From positions 29,202,001 to 29,266,000 of the forward strand of contig CP093831.1 of NCBI GenBank assembly GCA_033063855.1: DNA of 64,000 nt, given 5' to 3'. Within the stretch, counting starts at the first letter, position 1, and each line of letters opens with the position of its first letter. Of this stretch, positions 47,801 through 60,800 are shown piece by piece. Source of the stretch: Smittia aterrima (lineage: Eukaryota > Arthropoda > Insecta > Diptera > Chironomidae). The notes beneath the pieces were generated by a model. That model worked only from the letters and a program-made list of their open reading frames with translations. It was not told where the DNA came from and did not search any database. The position numbers and the translations under genes were made by a program.

Positions 47801-50800
47801 GAATTCATTCTAATTCAACTCAAATATCTGAGAGGTCATTGGCCAATTCGATTTCGGATAATCGTGGGAATTTTACAAATTCAATTTTTAAAGGGCTCGA
47901 CAATTTTTATTTCTGAAACAAGACTTGTTTGGCGGAACTAAAAACTCGCTTTTTTTTCGTCTACTCCCTCCCTTTAATTATTCATCCTTCAAGTTGTTAA
48001 CTTTTGCTGAGATGTTTTTTTCATCAAAAAAAAAATAAAAAATATGAAATTTTACAAGAACTTTAGAGTTTTGTTCGAAGTGACAAGAGATTGATTTTTT
48101 CTTTTGACGAATAAATTATCATAAATTTTAGAGAAAATCTGTTATCTGACCAAATTTTCCTTCTGCCATCGCAAGAAAATTTCCATAAAATACGAGACGA
48201 GAGAAATCCCTAAATTAATTATGGCATTCATAAAGCTTCTTATCCCTAATCGTAATAGAAAATTTGTCGACTAAAATCTAAATGTTTAATTTCTTTCTTT
48301 TGATTTTTGAATAAGTCGATAAATGTGTTTTAAAGCGTATTTTAATCTGTGATGAATCACCTGATATTCTCAGTATTAATCTCTACAAATTGCTACATAC
48401 TTAAGAGACCTCCACTACAGCATCGAGACTCTAAGCCTTAAGTCTTATTTCGCGTATTATTCTTTGATTATTTCAATAAGAATATTCTCAATTAAAAAGA
48501 AATATCCCAATGATCCCGAAAATGACTATGAAGTTTAATTTAAATTCTTCGTTTTTGCTAGATTTGGGAATATGTAATATTAAAATCGAAAAATTAGTTT
48601 TGGGACTCTACAGAAAAAGTTTTCTTACACCTTTTTAAGAAAAATTAAATATTGGTCAATTTAAATAAGCGAAAATATTCAAGTAACCCAGCCCAAGGTT
48701 GTTTCCATTTATTGGATTTGTGGCCTTTGCAAATCTCCAAGAGTTTTTGAACTTGAACTTGTTTTTCATTTCACTGCATTGCTGTTCCTGCTATAAATAA
48801 AAGCGCGAGAGATAAACCGGCACCAGCTGAATAAATTTAGTGACTAAACATGAAAAATGCCATGGAAGTTTAAAAACGATCGAATCGTCCAAATCTTACT
48901 CTGCTGCGCTTTTGTGTTTAACAAAACCAAAATCTACCATTAAAATTTATTGACGACGTTTTTTTTGCCATTAAAATTTATCGACAGAATAAAAAAGACT
49001 TACACAAAAGTGAAGAGTCTCGAAGGGAACAAAAACGCTCTGATATCACTGTGAACCGTTAACATTCAAATTTATGATTGAGATTTTTATTGACGTGAAC
49101 GTCAACTGCTAAAAGGAGTGAATGACATTTCGCATCTAATGCTGTTGGCATCACGGGAACTCTTGTGAGAGAGAAGGCTTAAAACACAAACGTAAACACA
49201 AAACGGTTTGATGAGGTTAAAAACCATGAAGTCATAAAAAATTAAGATTTTTGATTTGAAAGACTACAGCGATTCAAGAACAAAAACGGGAAAGGGTTTA
49301 AAAAAATTACCTCAAACTGAAAGTTAAGATGAGTTAATTCGGAAATCAGATCGGAGAAAAGCCCTAATCTGAAAATCACGTCAGTGGTTAAAAAACTCAT
49401 TTATTCGTCCTGTCTTATCTTGTTGCTGTGATCGCGAAGCTAATAAATAATTATCTGTCTTCATCTGCTCTCAGAACGAGTCGACGGCGATTGCTTTCAG
49501 CAAGAAGAAGTTTTAATTTCTCTTTCGTTTCTTTCGATTGGCCAAAACATTCCATCGAAAAGAAATGAGCCGCCGTTTGCAAAGGTCGATGATCCACAAA
49601 ATATTTTCGGGCGTGTTGACAGAAACGAGCTCATCCTAAGAGCAACGGACGCGTCATACTATTCTAAACTTTTTTTTTCAGGAATCTCTGCATACGCAGC
49701 CATAAAGTTAAAACTTTTGATTTAAAGTTCTCAACGTAAGAAATTTTTTAATTTCAGAATCGAAACAGGAGTTAAGATCAGTTGACTGTTGCAAAAATTG
49801 AACTAATTCGATTCTAAATGTTTACGAAAATTTTAATGGAGAACTCTTGAAATTGCCCTGTCTCTACTACCTTCGAACTCACAGCATCAATCAACACAAA
49901 CCTGTTGGGGCTTGAATTTCATTTGATTTAATTTGCAATCAAGTTTTCCCCCATTTCGTTGACAAATTTGAATTAAATTTGATGCGCTGAGATCATCAAG
50001 CATAGTCATTTATCATACATGAAGCTCTAGTGCGTGTTTTAATTGAGAATTTCAATATTCTGCGTTTCAATTTTTGAGTTTGCGTGGTTAAATTTTCTTT
50101 TGAGATAATTTTTAGTCTGTTTTCTAAATATCTTCCAAGAACTCCTTAAATATTAATTTTCACTAGTCAGTCGATCATCCTTCACGGGATAGATTAGAAT
50201 TAAATGTCAATATCAACTTATATTTTTAAAAAATAATTTTGCTAAAGTTATAAATTTAAAACATGTTTCTTGACCTTTCCATCATCCAACTAAACATAAA
50301 AAGATCTGTGACTAACAAAATGGTTATAGCTCCTTACTTTTCCTCTACAATTCTAATGGATGAGACCAAATTATATTCGAATCAGATGTGACAGAATCCG
50401 TGATGGGTAAAAATACCAAACGGTCAACCCAGAAGTGAAGTCAACTATGACGGGATATTGTTTAGTTAGATTTACTGTTACGGATTTATGATTTTTCAGC
50501 ATCACAAGAAGTAAAATCTCCTCGTAGGTATGATTTCACGCTCCGATGATTTTCTTTCACATTTCTAGAGACATGGACTCACATTCTCAAATAAATCATC
50601 GACAAAACGAACATGAAAGACTTTTCCATTAATTTCGTTTTCATGAAAAAATTTAAGTCGCTATCTCATTCATGGCTTAACTCAGAAACCTTTAAGGCTT
50701 GAGCTTTGTCTAAAGTTGTTTAAAGCATCAAAACCCTGAATAATTTTTTTTGACTTCATTTCCTTTGTAAACATCATACATTTTCTGCAAACGCAAATTC

Positions 50801-53800
50801 TCTTTGTGCAGAAAACGACTCAAGTGAATCGCGGTAATCTAGTTCGATTGAAAAATTTAATTTAATCTTCTAATAAGTGAATCCAAAATAATTGACCCAT
50901 AACAAAAATCTTAACATTTCGGTGAATAATGGAGTGAATAGCAAAGCTTGGCTATCAATTTCACAATTAATATTTACTTTTTCTTAATAGAGAACACTGA
51001 GTGAAAAAAAATAAATGCAAAGTGAAGCGACTGGAATTTCAAGCGACGAGCTGTGAACCAGTTTAATTTTCGTGATATGACCATGACATTGTGCTCTCTT
51101 TGTCATTGAAGGTGGCTCCCTCGACTAACGTCGTTATTAAGTTGTATAACAGCGAAACAACTTGATTGGGAAGGAAGTTTTGTCTTGACAGCATTATTGA
51201 ACAACATTATTTTGAACAAGTCCCAGATATTAAAGTTCAAATAAAATTAAGGTGAGCAAGCTTTTAAAATAATTTGGAGTTTTCCGTGAACTCGACCAGG
51301 TGCATTCTATCGACCGAAATGGTAATTTTTAAAGGTTCAAGTTCCTGGAAGCTTAATGGAGGGATTATCACCACTCAACATAAATCATCGACACTTTGCT
51401 ATTAATGCCATCAGCACGTTCCGCGATATTCAAAAAAAAACCTGCTTGCACAGTGCCGATAAAAAACGTCTGACGGTTCTATGCGTAAGTAATCAGATAA
51501 TGCTAATTTCCTTTGTAATATGAAATTGAGTAGTTTGTTCTTTTACAGTACATTTAATTACTATATCAATATAAAAAAAATCCACCGGGCATCGCAAAAT
51601 CGTGACAGACCATAATAATCTCAACCCCGAAAAGAACACTTAAGTTTATTCTGCTGCCATTAGAACTTTTTATCTCCGCATTGTGATAAAGCGAAACTCC
51701 TCGCAAACAGACGGAATTTATTCTGAAATAAAAATGAATTTAAGAGGGCTATAAATTTCTTACGAAATGCGGAAAGTTCGATTTAAAGATTCTCTTTTCC
51801 TTAAAGTTTTATTTGTAAAACCGTTAAAACGAAGAAAAGTGCCCTCGCGAAAATATCGTATTTGTAGGCGAGTGCGACAGAAAAAGAAACCATTTTTCAT
51901 TTTATGAGAGAAGCAATACTTTAAAGAAAAGACTTTCGCTTGGTAGTTACCAGATTTTTCGTCACTATAAATCAAAATTATAATTAAAATATATCTGCAA
52001 ATAGCATCTTAGGCTACAAATTATTATTCATCTTTCCTAAATTCCCACATATTCTTTTCATTAACATCTACGAAAAGACCGAAACAGACGTTCTTTCTTC
52101 GCTCAAAAGTCCTAATGACTTCCAATTGGCAATGGTTCTCGATTCATCTGTCGGCTTGAATACAATGATTGATATGGAACATTAAGCAAATGGGTTGAAC
52201 CCATTGGGTGCTCAACCTAATGCCCAGAAAAATAATTATTAGAATAAGCATTTGCAAACAATCATAAAAATCTTTAAATTAATATTTCGTTTCTAGTCTC
52301 AGTTTCGTGAAGAAATTATTACAGTTAAAAGAATTTGAACAATTTTGACATGGAGTGCAAATAAAAACTATTGAAAACTAGTTTTTGCCGTTTGAGACAA
52401 AGTATTTAAATTAAATCTTCTTAGTAGGTTGGACTACATGATATAAATATCACGAAGGAAGAAAAAACATTTTGGAAACCCGTTCTAAAACATTCAGAAT
52501 AAAAAATAATTCACTTAATCTGATATGCACGACAGTATGATCTTGCTTCCCCGAATCTGCCATTCTCATTTTATGCTTGATTGGTCAACGAGAATCAGTT
52601 ACATAAACGGCCTTGTTTTCTAGAACCTTGGTAACGATTAAGTCTTAAGAGGATAATCACGCATTCGGCTCTTTGAACGACTCCCGGAATCAATGGTCTT
52701 CAAGCTTTCCCACCACAATGACAATGAATGAAAACTGCTCTTACTTAAGTCCATACCCAAGAAAATATTAAATATGAGCGAGTTTGGCATTTCGAGGCGG
52801 AAGATTTATCAGGCTGAGTTAATAAAAGTTTATGCATTTTTCTTATTTTTGCGTTGACCATCTTCGACGTCTCAAAATGAATCGTGACTGGTGTTTATCG
52901 ATGGCTACTTAAGCTGACTATTTAATAAATTTATTTATTGTCAGCATCTTACAAAGTTTCAGGCTGGTATTGATGACGATAAAGTTAGGGCTTCTAAATT
53001 TTCATAACACTTTCGTGAATATTCAAATATTGTCTTGAAAATTGATACGACCACCAAAGGCAAAAGAGAATATAAACTTTAAACTCCACACTATTCCAGA
53101 TTGTAATGAAAATTGTATCGAATAAATTGTCTTCAGCAATTTGCTTGGTCAAATGAAACATCTTTATTGTCGCAACAAATCGATTCAGTTGATCCCAAAG
53201 AACACACGAAACAAATAAATGAAATCATTTGATTTATTTTTTATTTTCATACGTATATTTTCAAAGCGAAAACGGAAGAAGTTGACAAATAAATTATCAA
53301 GGAATTGTGTCCTATAAAATATGAACTCACAGGTCGTCCTTTCCGCATTCATGGCTGTGATTAATGCGACCACCCTTACTTCAAAGCACTTTAGAATCTG
53401 CTGCTGACTTTTGGTGGTAGAGTGCGAAAACGGATTATTACACAATAAAGTGTCGCAGTGAACCGTTTTTTCATTGCATCAAGACCAAAAGTTCGTGATT
53501 ATTGGTTCGTACTTCAACTCGGTCATTGAATATAGGAGTCAAATTTTTTTGATCACGAATCTTTATTGAAATTATCGTTGATTGAGAAATCTTTAGTAAG
53601 TTCATCGTCGAAATTCATTGAATTCAATATTTCAATATTGACGACAAACACGCAAGCCTGGACTAACGAATGGTTGCAATAAAATCCTGGAATAGGATAA
53701 TTTCTCTTCCTTACGAGCCGATTGTTTTGATCGTAAAAGGCAGACAACAGCAATGACCTTTAATTAATCAATCGAGGTTTGAATTAATTCCTTGAGCATC

Positions 53801-55198
53801 TTTAGATATTTATGAGTGATATAATTGTGATGAGGGACATAAGTAAATCGTTAAACCTAGAGCACAGCTCTAAAAAAACTTTAGGTAGGGATGTTAGTGA
53901 AAAAGTATTTTTACTTGCAAGACTCGTGCTACCAATTTTACTATGACAATAGTAAACATTCGATGCATATAAATGAGTTGATCGTTTTTGACTAATCGGT
54001 GGCAAAGAAACTGATTCTTTATTTCAAATGAGAAATTAAAATGCACGAAATGCGTGAAAATTATTTTTGATGACTAAACTTAAAACATCACGTTGAAGTC
54101 ATATGTCTAGAACAAATTTCTACCTTAACTTTTAATTTCATTGCACAATTTTCAACCTTTGTCGTCTAATTATGTCGAAGTGGAATTTAAACTACTCACC
54201 TTTTACAGAAATTCCACAAAGTTTTTATTTCCAGAAGGAATCTCTATTTAGCTTTAATTTAATATGATTACTGCACAAATTAGTGCGCTAAAAGTAATTT
54301 CTAACACTGTCAAAATAACACTTTTGCTATAGCACTCGAATTGTTTAGCACCGAAAAATTCCTTCGCCTAATTAGTTTGATTCGTATTGGCGCGAGTCGA
54401 AAATATTGGCGACCGTTTGCAGCCAAGCGAGCGATTCAACTGATCGATCGGGCATAAAGACGAGAACTACAACCAAAAAAACAAACTCACGAAAAAAAGC
54501 AATCTTCAGTGTTAAAAAGCTTTTGCTTCGTTAATATGAAGCATTCTCAAAGCTCGGAAGAAATTAAGAAATCAAAAACTTTCAAGCTTCTCAAAAATAT
54601 TTGAAATGTTCGTTGGATGAGAATAATTAAGTTGAGTTAAGAAAAGTTCGAAGATGATTCTAAATCAACTAAGGCTAACAATATTTACATCCGCAATTTG
54701 AAAAAGAAAACTTATTTTCATACTTAAAGAACTTTGACTTCAAGAGCAATCGACTTCAACCCGAGCTGGGTAATGTACGAGGGAAATTCTAAAAGTTTAA
54801 TTTGAATATCTACTACAAAAACTCTTTACGCTTTACAAGAATCTCTCATCACAGTGAACAAATTAAACAAGAACTTGAGATATCCAATTAATTTTAATTG
54901 CGGCATCTCTTAGATACCACTGCTGAGGTCACAACAGCAGAAAAATGTGCATTCATTACCTTTTTATATCTTATATTCATACCAAGCTCATGAGAGTTTA
55001 TTTGTAATTTTAAAAATATTTTAGTTTTTTTTTGGTTTTACTACTAATTATCTGCAATAGAAAGAATTTCAAAATATTTCGCATACAAGTATACATTGAA
55101 GGCTAACAAAATTAATGAATATCTAAGCGTTTCATAACTTAAATTTTAACGCTTTTATATTACCGTTTCAGATTTGTTTTGTAAAAACGGTTTTTGTG
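41815..55198. other. 13.4-kb stretch with no recognisable gene
   Basis: AT-rich throughout. From about 47380 to 51760 not one frame of 60 codons exists on either strand. Between 43372 and 44557 four plus-strand frames of 65-87 codons follow each other; two start with ATG (43621, 44354) but none is familiar or joined by evident splice sites. I saw no tRNA, conserved miRNA or transposon ends. It may hold regulatory DNA, an lncRNA or an intron of a gene on neither flank. Confidence 0.55.
46682..46699. repeat. (TA)n microsatellite
   Basis: Eight consecutive TA units followed by T-rich sequence. Confidence 0.8.
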
Positions 55199-55298
55199 TG
55201 TTCAGTTTTTTGAGTGTGTTTAGACTTATTCTATTCGGCTTTTGTTACGAAATTGTTTTATTTAATTCTAACAATACTGCAATTAATTCGAGTTTAAC

Positions 55299-56604
55299 AT
55301 GGAGTATAAACCAAAGGTAATTGATTTTACAATTCTCGAGGCGTCTCTTTCTATCAGAATTTCCTGTTGTTATCTATTAAAAACAGAATTAATTATTTTT
55401 ATTTGAATGTTTCAGGATTTTCCAGTTCTTAAGAATGACAACTTATTGAGAGCAGCCAAGGGCGAGCCAGTTGATAGGATTCCAGTTTGGGTGATGCGAC
55501 AAGCTGGAAGATACTTACCAGAGTTCCAAGAAGTTCGAGCTAAACACGATTTCTTCACCGTTTGTCGAACTCCTGGTTAGAAACAAAAACAAATTTTTTC
55601 TTTTTACTTCGATTTGACTATCGCTAATCGCTTCTTCTTTTTATTTTCAGCGCTAGCTTGTGAGGTGAGATATTTGAATGATTCTGAATATCACTAAATT
55701 AAATATTTTTTAATAGGTCACAATGCAACCTCTATTACGCTTTGACTTGGACGCTTCAATAATCTTCTCTGATATTCTCGTTATTCCTCAAGCACTTGGT
55801 TTAGTTGTGGAGATGCATAAAGGTCTTGGACCTGTCTTCCCTGAGCCACTGAAGGGCCCACAAGAACTTTCCCGACTCAATCCTGAAGGTGCAGTTGAGC
55901 GATTGAATTACGTTGGTGATGCAATCACAATGATGAGACATTTATTGGAAGGAAAAGTTCCACTTATTGGGTTCACTGGGGCTCCTTGGACTCTCATGGG
56001 TTACATGATTGAAGGAGGCGGAAGCAAGACAATGTCGAAGGCCAAATCTTGGCTCACAGATCATCTTGATGAATCCCACGTACTACTTTCTCTCTTAACA
56101 AATGTTATCGTCGATTACTTAGAAATGCAAGTCAAAGCTGGTGCTCAACTTCTTCAAGTTTTTGAGTCGAGTGCAGAACATTTGTCTAAGGAGCAATTCG
56201 TTGAAATCGCGCTTCCATATCTCAAACAAATCTGCGTGAAGCTACAAGAAAAATTGAACAAACAAGGAATCGAAACAGTTCCTATGACACTTTTTGCGAA
56301 GGGTGCGATGAACTCTTTAGCTGAGATGTCTGACATTGGCTATGATGTTCTTGGTCTTGACTGGACGATTGATCCAGAAGATGCTCGCCGTCAAGTTGGA
56401 CCTAACATTACTCTCCAAGGTAATCTTGATCCACAGGATTTATACAAACCACAGGATGAGCTTAAAGAGCTCACACGCAATATGGTGAAAAAGTTTGGCA
56501 AGCATCGCTACATTGCAAATTTAGGACATGGCATTACTCCATTGACTCCCATAGAGAGCATGACAACTTTCTGCAACAATGTTCATACTGCTTTAGATGA
56601 CTAA
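55299..56604 (+). CDS. Urod: Uroporphyrinogen decarboxylase
   Basis: Cytosolic haem-pathway enzyme converting uroporphyrinogen III to coproporphyrinogen III. Exons: 55299-55316, 55416-55575, 55651-55664 (only 14 nt, encoding the ALACE turn), 55717-56604; 359 aa against about 367 in human. Active-site residues are present: Arg34 and Arg38 in MRQAGRY, Asp83 in FSDILVIPQALG, and His335 in GHGITP near the C-terminus. The first exon encodes only MEYKPK. The second donor (CCTG|GTTAGA) is weak. AATAAA follows at 56673-56678. RAB5IF is convergent, with 263 bases between stop codons. Confidence 0.97.
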
Positions 56605-56672
56605 AATTTTTAGTGATAGTTGAACGGGAAGCTAAGGTTTAATTTTTTTACGCATGGAGAATTGGATTTATT

Positions 56673-56678
56673 AATAAA
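56673..56678 (+). terminator. Poly(A) signal of Urod
   Basis: AATAAA 69 bases after the stop. If used, cleavage occurs before the RAB5IF coding exon on the opposite strand. Confidence 0.5.
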
Positions 56679-56867
56679 AACTCGGCTTGAAAAAAGGAAG
56701 AGAACTTTGCTTGGAGAGCGAGTTAGCCTTTGAAAAATATTCAATGATTAGTGTTTATTTCCATTTTTTTTTCAGTGAATGAAAGCAAATATTCTTCTCG
56801 TAAAGAGCTCAATGTTGTGATGGCTATGACTCTTGAGGTTTTGGCGAAGATGGAATGGAAATTACAC

Positions 56868-57376
56868 TCAGAGCCTCTCGACAAGCAAATTGTCCCAATG
56901 GAAAGACGAATATACTATGATCCAAGTTACTAAGAAGCTTGCAAAGTTAGTCATGAAGCCTTCTTTAATTATCTATAAAAAGAAGTTTTAAGATCAACAA
57001 GTAATTTGCCTCAAGTTGAGCTTTACCTCAAAGATTCCTCCATATTGTTCGTCGTCAATACCGAATGATGAGCAGTAAAGATAAACATAAGCAGAAGAAC
57101 AGAGCCCGAACCTTGAATAAAAAGTATATTAATCTAACGTAAATCAAAGTAAAGGGGAACTTACAAAGCAAGTCCGACTATTCCTGTGAGTGGAATCAAT
57201 CCCCAAATCACACCGAATATCAATCCAACGAACTGCCGAGACCAATAAATCCAATCGAGAAAAATTTCTTCATCCGGCCACTCAGCGTTTTTGGTTAATC
57301 CTAATGCGATTAACGAGCTAAAACTGACTGTTGTGATCTTCGGAGATTTCTCCATTACGTTTTGCTTTTGAACCAT
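56868..57376 (-). CDS. RAB5IF: RAB5IF / respirasome complex assembly factor 1 homologue
   Basis: Small multi-pass membrane protein; in vertebrates (C20orf24, RCAF1) linked to respiratory supercomplex assembly and ER membrane protein insertion. Exons (minus): 57376-57165, 57111-57027, 56972-56868; 402 nt, 133 aa. Family signature blocks are present: FLDWIYWSRQFVGLIFGVIW, LYCSSFGIDDEQYGG, then KEGFMTNFASFLVTWIIVYS. Two hydrophobic hairpin segments lie near residues 50-90 and one near 105-125. The start has a good context (CACAATGG). Its promoter region is shared with the divergent dynein gene 485 bases away. Confidence 0.93.
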
Positions 57377-57861
57377 TGTGATTGATTAATTAAATTAAAT
57401 TTAGAAAAATTTACTTTTTTTTATGACGAGAGGGTGGAAAACTCTTCAGTCAATCGGTTCAACCATAGATAATAATAAATCAAGATGCGACTGTGTTTCG
57501 TGATATTGGCGAATATTTTATAAAATGATCATATTTTAGTTTTTACAATTGATTTTGGCTGATCGTGAATTGAATAAAAGATTACTATATTTATGATAAA
57601 ATAAATGAAGCATTGGGAGCGATCCTAAGTGTATCGCAATTTGGTCGCTAACATTTTTACCTTGTTCATGGCAACCAAATAATCTACTTGTTGAATACAT
57701 GAATTCCACTGTAATGGTTTCATTGACCTATTGTTTGAGTTTCTTACGAGAACTCCCAGCAACCAAAGTTTTTTGTTTATCAATTCAAAACAGTTGGAAA
57801 ATTTGTGAAACTTACAAGAAAAGATTGGAATTTATTTAATAACAATTTGTTTGAGATAAAG
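57377..57861. promoter_or_regulatory. Divergent promoter region RAB5IF / dynein with RFX- and forkhead-like motifs
   Basis: Two RFX right half-sites, ATGGCAAC (57668-57675) and AGCAAC (57758-57763), lie close to forkhead-like TGTTTGA (57732-57738) and TTGTTTAT (57773-57780). They are 80-195 bases before the dynein start. RFX with the forkhead factor Fd3F controls motile-cilium genes in fly chordotonal neurons (established). Full X-box symmetry is not present, so the call is tentative. Confidence 0.35.
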
Positions 57862-60800
57862 ATGAGTGAACGGAATACTGACGAAAATGAGTTACTTGAA
57901 ACTCAAAATAAGGTGAATACCGCTCCATTTTACGCTTCTCTTTAAGTTTTCAAGCTTTAAATTCTTAGAAATTGCAAAGAAAGGTGTCGAACAGCCGGGC
58001 TTCGAGCTTGTCCATTGGAATGAGGGCGAGCTATCGGCATCTGGATGTTCTTGATAACGATCGCCTAATTGTAAGAAACAGCAGTTCAAATTTATAAATT
58101 TGAGTGTTCAATTTTTTTTATTCAGCATGGATTTCCTCCATTGGTACGTCGAACAAAACCTCTCGAGAAAAAAACAAAAAGTTTGACGAAACTTCCTTCA
58201 ATATCACATTTGCCTTCGATGATGAAAAACAAAGCAGTCACTGTTGCAAACAAAGTACAAAGTGATTCGCTTAATATCACCACGCTTATTGAAACAAAAG
58301 TCAAAAAATTGAGGAATAGTGAATTTTTGTACTTAATGCATGCAGTCCCACACACAAGCGAACATTTTACTTCTTACAACTTGATGTAAGTTTTTTTTTT
58401 AAAACAAAAAGGACTCAAAATATAAATTAATACTTTTTTTTACTAACAGAAACGTTCCTTTCTCAAAGATTGACAGAAATAATTACTTCACCATTAGTCG
58501 AGAAGGCGTTACGTACTGGAGTCTAACTGAGAATCATTTTACTTGTCTCGATGAATGGTACGCTGAATATCTGAAATTTTGTGAAATCAAGAAAATCAAA
58601 CTGTTTAAAAAGTTTCGCATTTGGAAAACATTCCGTGTCTGGGTCGGAGGAATCAAATGGAAAAAGTTTAGCGAGGCGAGAAACTTTATTAGCGATAACC
58701 TGTTTTTCGCTAATCCAAGCCTTCACAACACTTTGCTAGAAATTCGACGTGAATATTGTCAATTGATACGACTTAAATTCACTGACATATCAGTTTTCGA
58801 AGGTTGGCAGTTGTTTTACTTCGTCGAGAGTCAAATGGCACAGTTTGAGCAAACAAGAGATTCTTTATATTCTTTTCGTAAGAAAACAAAAACTCGATTA
58901 TTCGACGCTTGCTATGAAGCTATGGTAGCAAAAGGATATTCACCGGAAGATGAAATCATCAACTGCAAGTCAGTGAAGAAACTGAAGGAACAAATTAGTT
59001 TTACCATGCGTGCAGCGAAAAGAAATTTTTGTTCTCGCCTAACGAACTTTTTGTGCCTTGCCGACCTTATCGTTATTAATTTACTTTACACAGTCCTACG
59101 CAACTCCTTTGACGATATGGCCAAAATATTTCAACTTCATTCAGATTTTGGACCTAGTTTTGAAAAGTTAGCAAAAACCATCGACACTGGAATTGAGATT
59201 GAAGACCCAAGAGCAAATGAAGCTCCACAAAATCCTTTACTAACAGCAGAACTTGTTTTACGACCGAATAACGTTGAAGTTGATCCATCTCGAGAGGTCA
59301 CCGTTTACATCCTTAGTCAAATGATTAGCTTATTTCTAGAAGCCATTCACAACGTAAATCCATTTCAAAGCGATGAAAGATTTAAATTGTTTACTGAACC
59401 AAGCATTGTTGGTCATCAAGAAGATCGTTTGTTCACAAACCCGCCGTCAATCGACTTCATGATTGAAACTGATGATGAAATGATTAAAAACAAGCAATCT
59501 ATTCTCGATAACATCAACCTTGCTTATGATAAAGTTGAAGAATACGTGAAAAGATTTGATCCGATTCGACAAGCATATAAAGAAGACGTGCAGATGGACA
59601 AAGATCTTCTACGTCAAGAGAAAGATCTCGATACTTTGATAACTTACTGTGAGAGATACACCAGCGAGATGAATGGTCTCGAGGGATTGTTGACTTACTG
59701 TAATTTAGGACTTATGCAGTTGAAGCAAGGAACCTTCAAAGAAGAAATCATTCCAACTTGTCGCGAATTGTTATCGATACTCGAAGAGCTGTTGCCAAAT
59801 CTCGCTAAGGAAACTGTTCTTGAGGTGCACGAAAAAGCTGAAAACCTAATGACAAAACTGACGACAATTCCATTAGATGCGCAAAGTTATGTTAACTACT
59901 TGGATTTTATTGATAAATGTCCAGTTCGCATTGATGACATCGTGAAGGTTCTCGGCTATGCTCTTCGAGCCTTTCAAATTATGAAGGAGTTTGAGATTAT
60001 GATCAGCGACGAAGAAAAGGAAAATTTTCTTGATACGGAAGAGTTTCTTCAACAGCTGAAAGCAGAACTTGGATCAAAGGTCGGGTCCCGTCAAGACATT
60101 ATCGATCAGCTGGCGGAAAGTCTTCAAAAAGAAATTAAAAACATTTTTGATGAAGTGGATATTGTTCGAGAAGAAATTATGAAGCCTGAGCTAATTGATG
60201 AAAATTCAGAGAGTTCTGCAATCCGAGAGATACTTTCGGAGTTAATGGAAAAACTTCATGAATGTCAAGAAAGCTCTCAAAAAATCCGAAAGTGGCAAAA
60301 GGAGTTCAGGATCGATATCAGCCGTTTCGACACTCTGGACATTGTTTTTCAAGAAGTTCGATTGCGCCAACTCCTTTGGGATAGTATTCAGCAGTGGAAG
60401 GATTGTTACGAAGAATGGAATGAGACGCCATTTCACAAACTCAATATTCAACAGATTGTCGAGCTTAACACAAAAACTTTAAAGAACTGCGGAATGCTCG
60501 AAAAGAATTTACCAAAGAACGAAATTGTGCCGAAACTTAAGAGTGAATGTGAAGAGTTTAAAGAAAAGTTGCCAGTTCTAAAAAGCTTACGTTCACCTGA
60601 TTTAAAACCTCGTCATTGGTTGAAAATTGAACAAATTCTCGATTGTAAGCTTCTTGGCGTAGAAACACTTTCACTTGAAAGTTTTGAAGATTCAAATGCT
60701 TTCGATGGAGAAAATGCGAATGCAATTCTTGAGATTAGCGGACAAGCGAGTGGGGAAGCAAGACTCGAAGATTCACTAAAAAAAGTCGATAATGTGTGGA

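Noticed and set aside
56751..56933. Plus-strand open frame that looks like a spliced terminal exon after Urod
   Set aside because: It is antisense to the third coding exon of RAB5IF, whose family match and splice phases are clear. The frame lacks an ATG.
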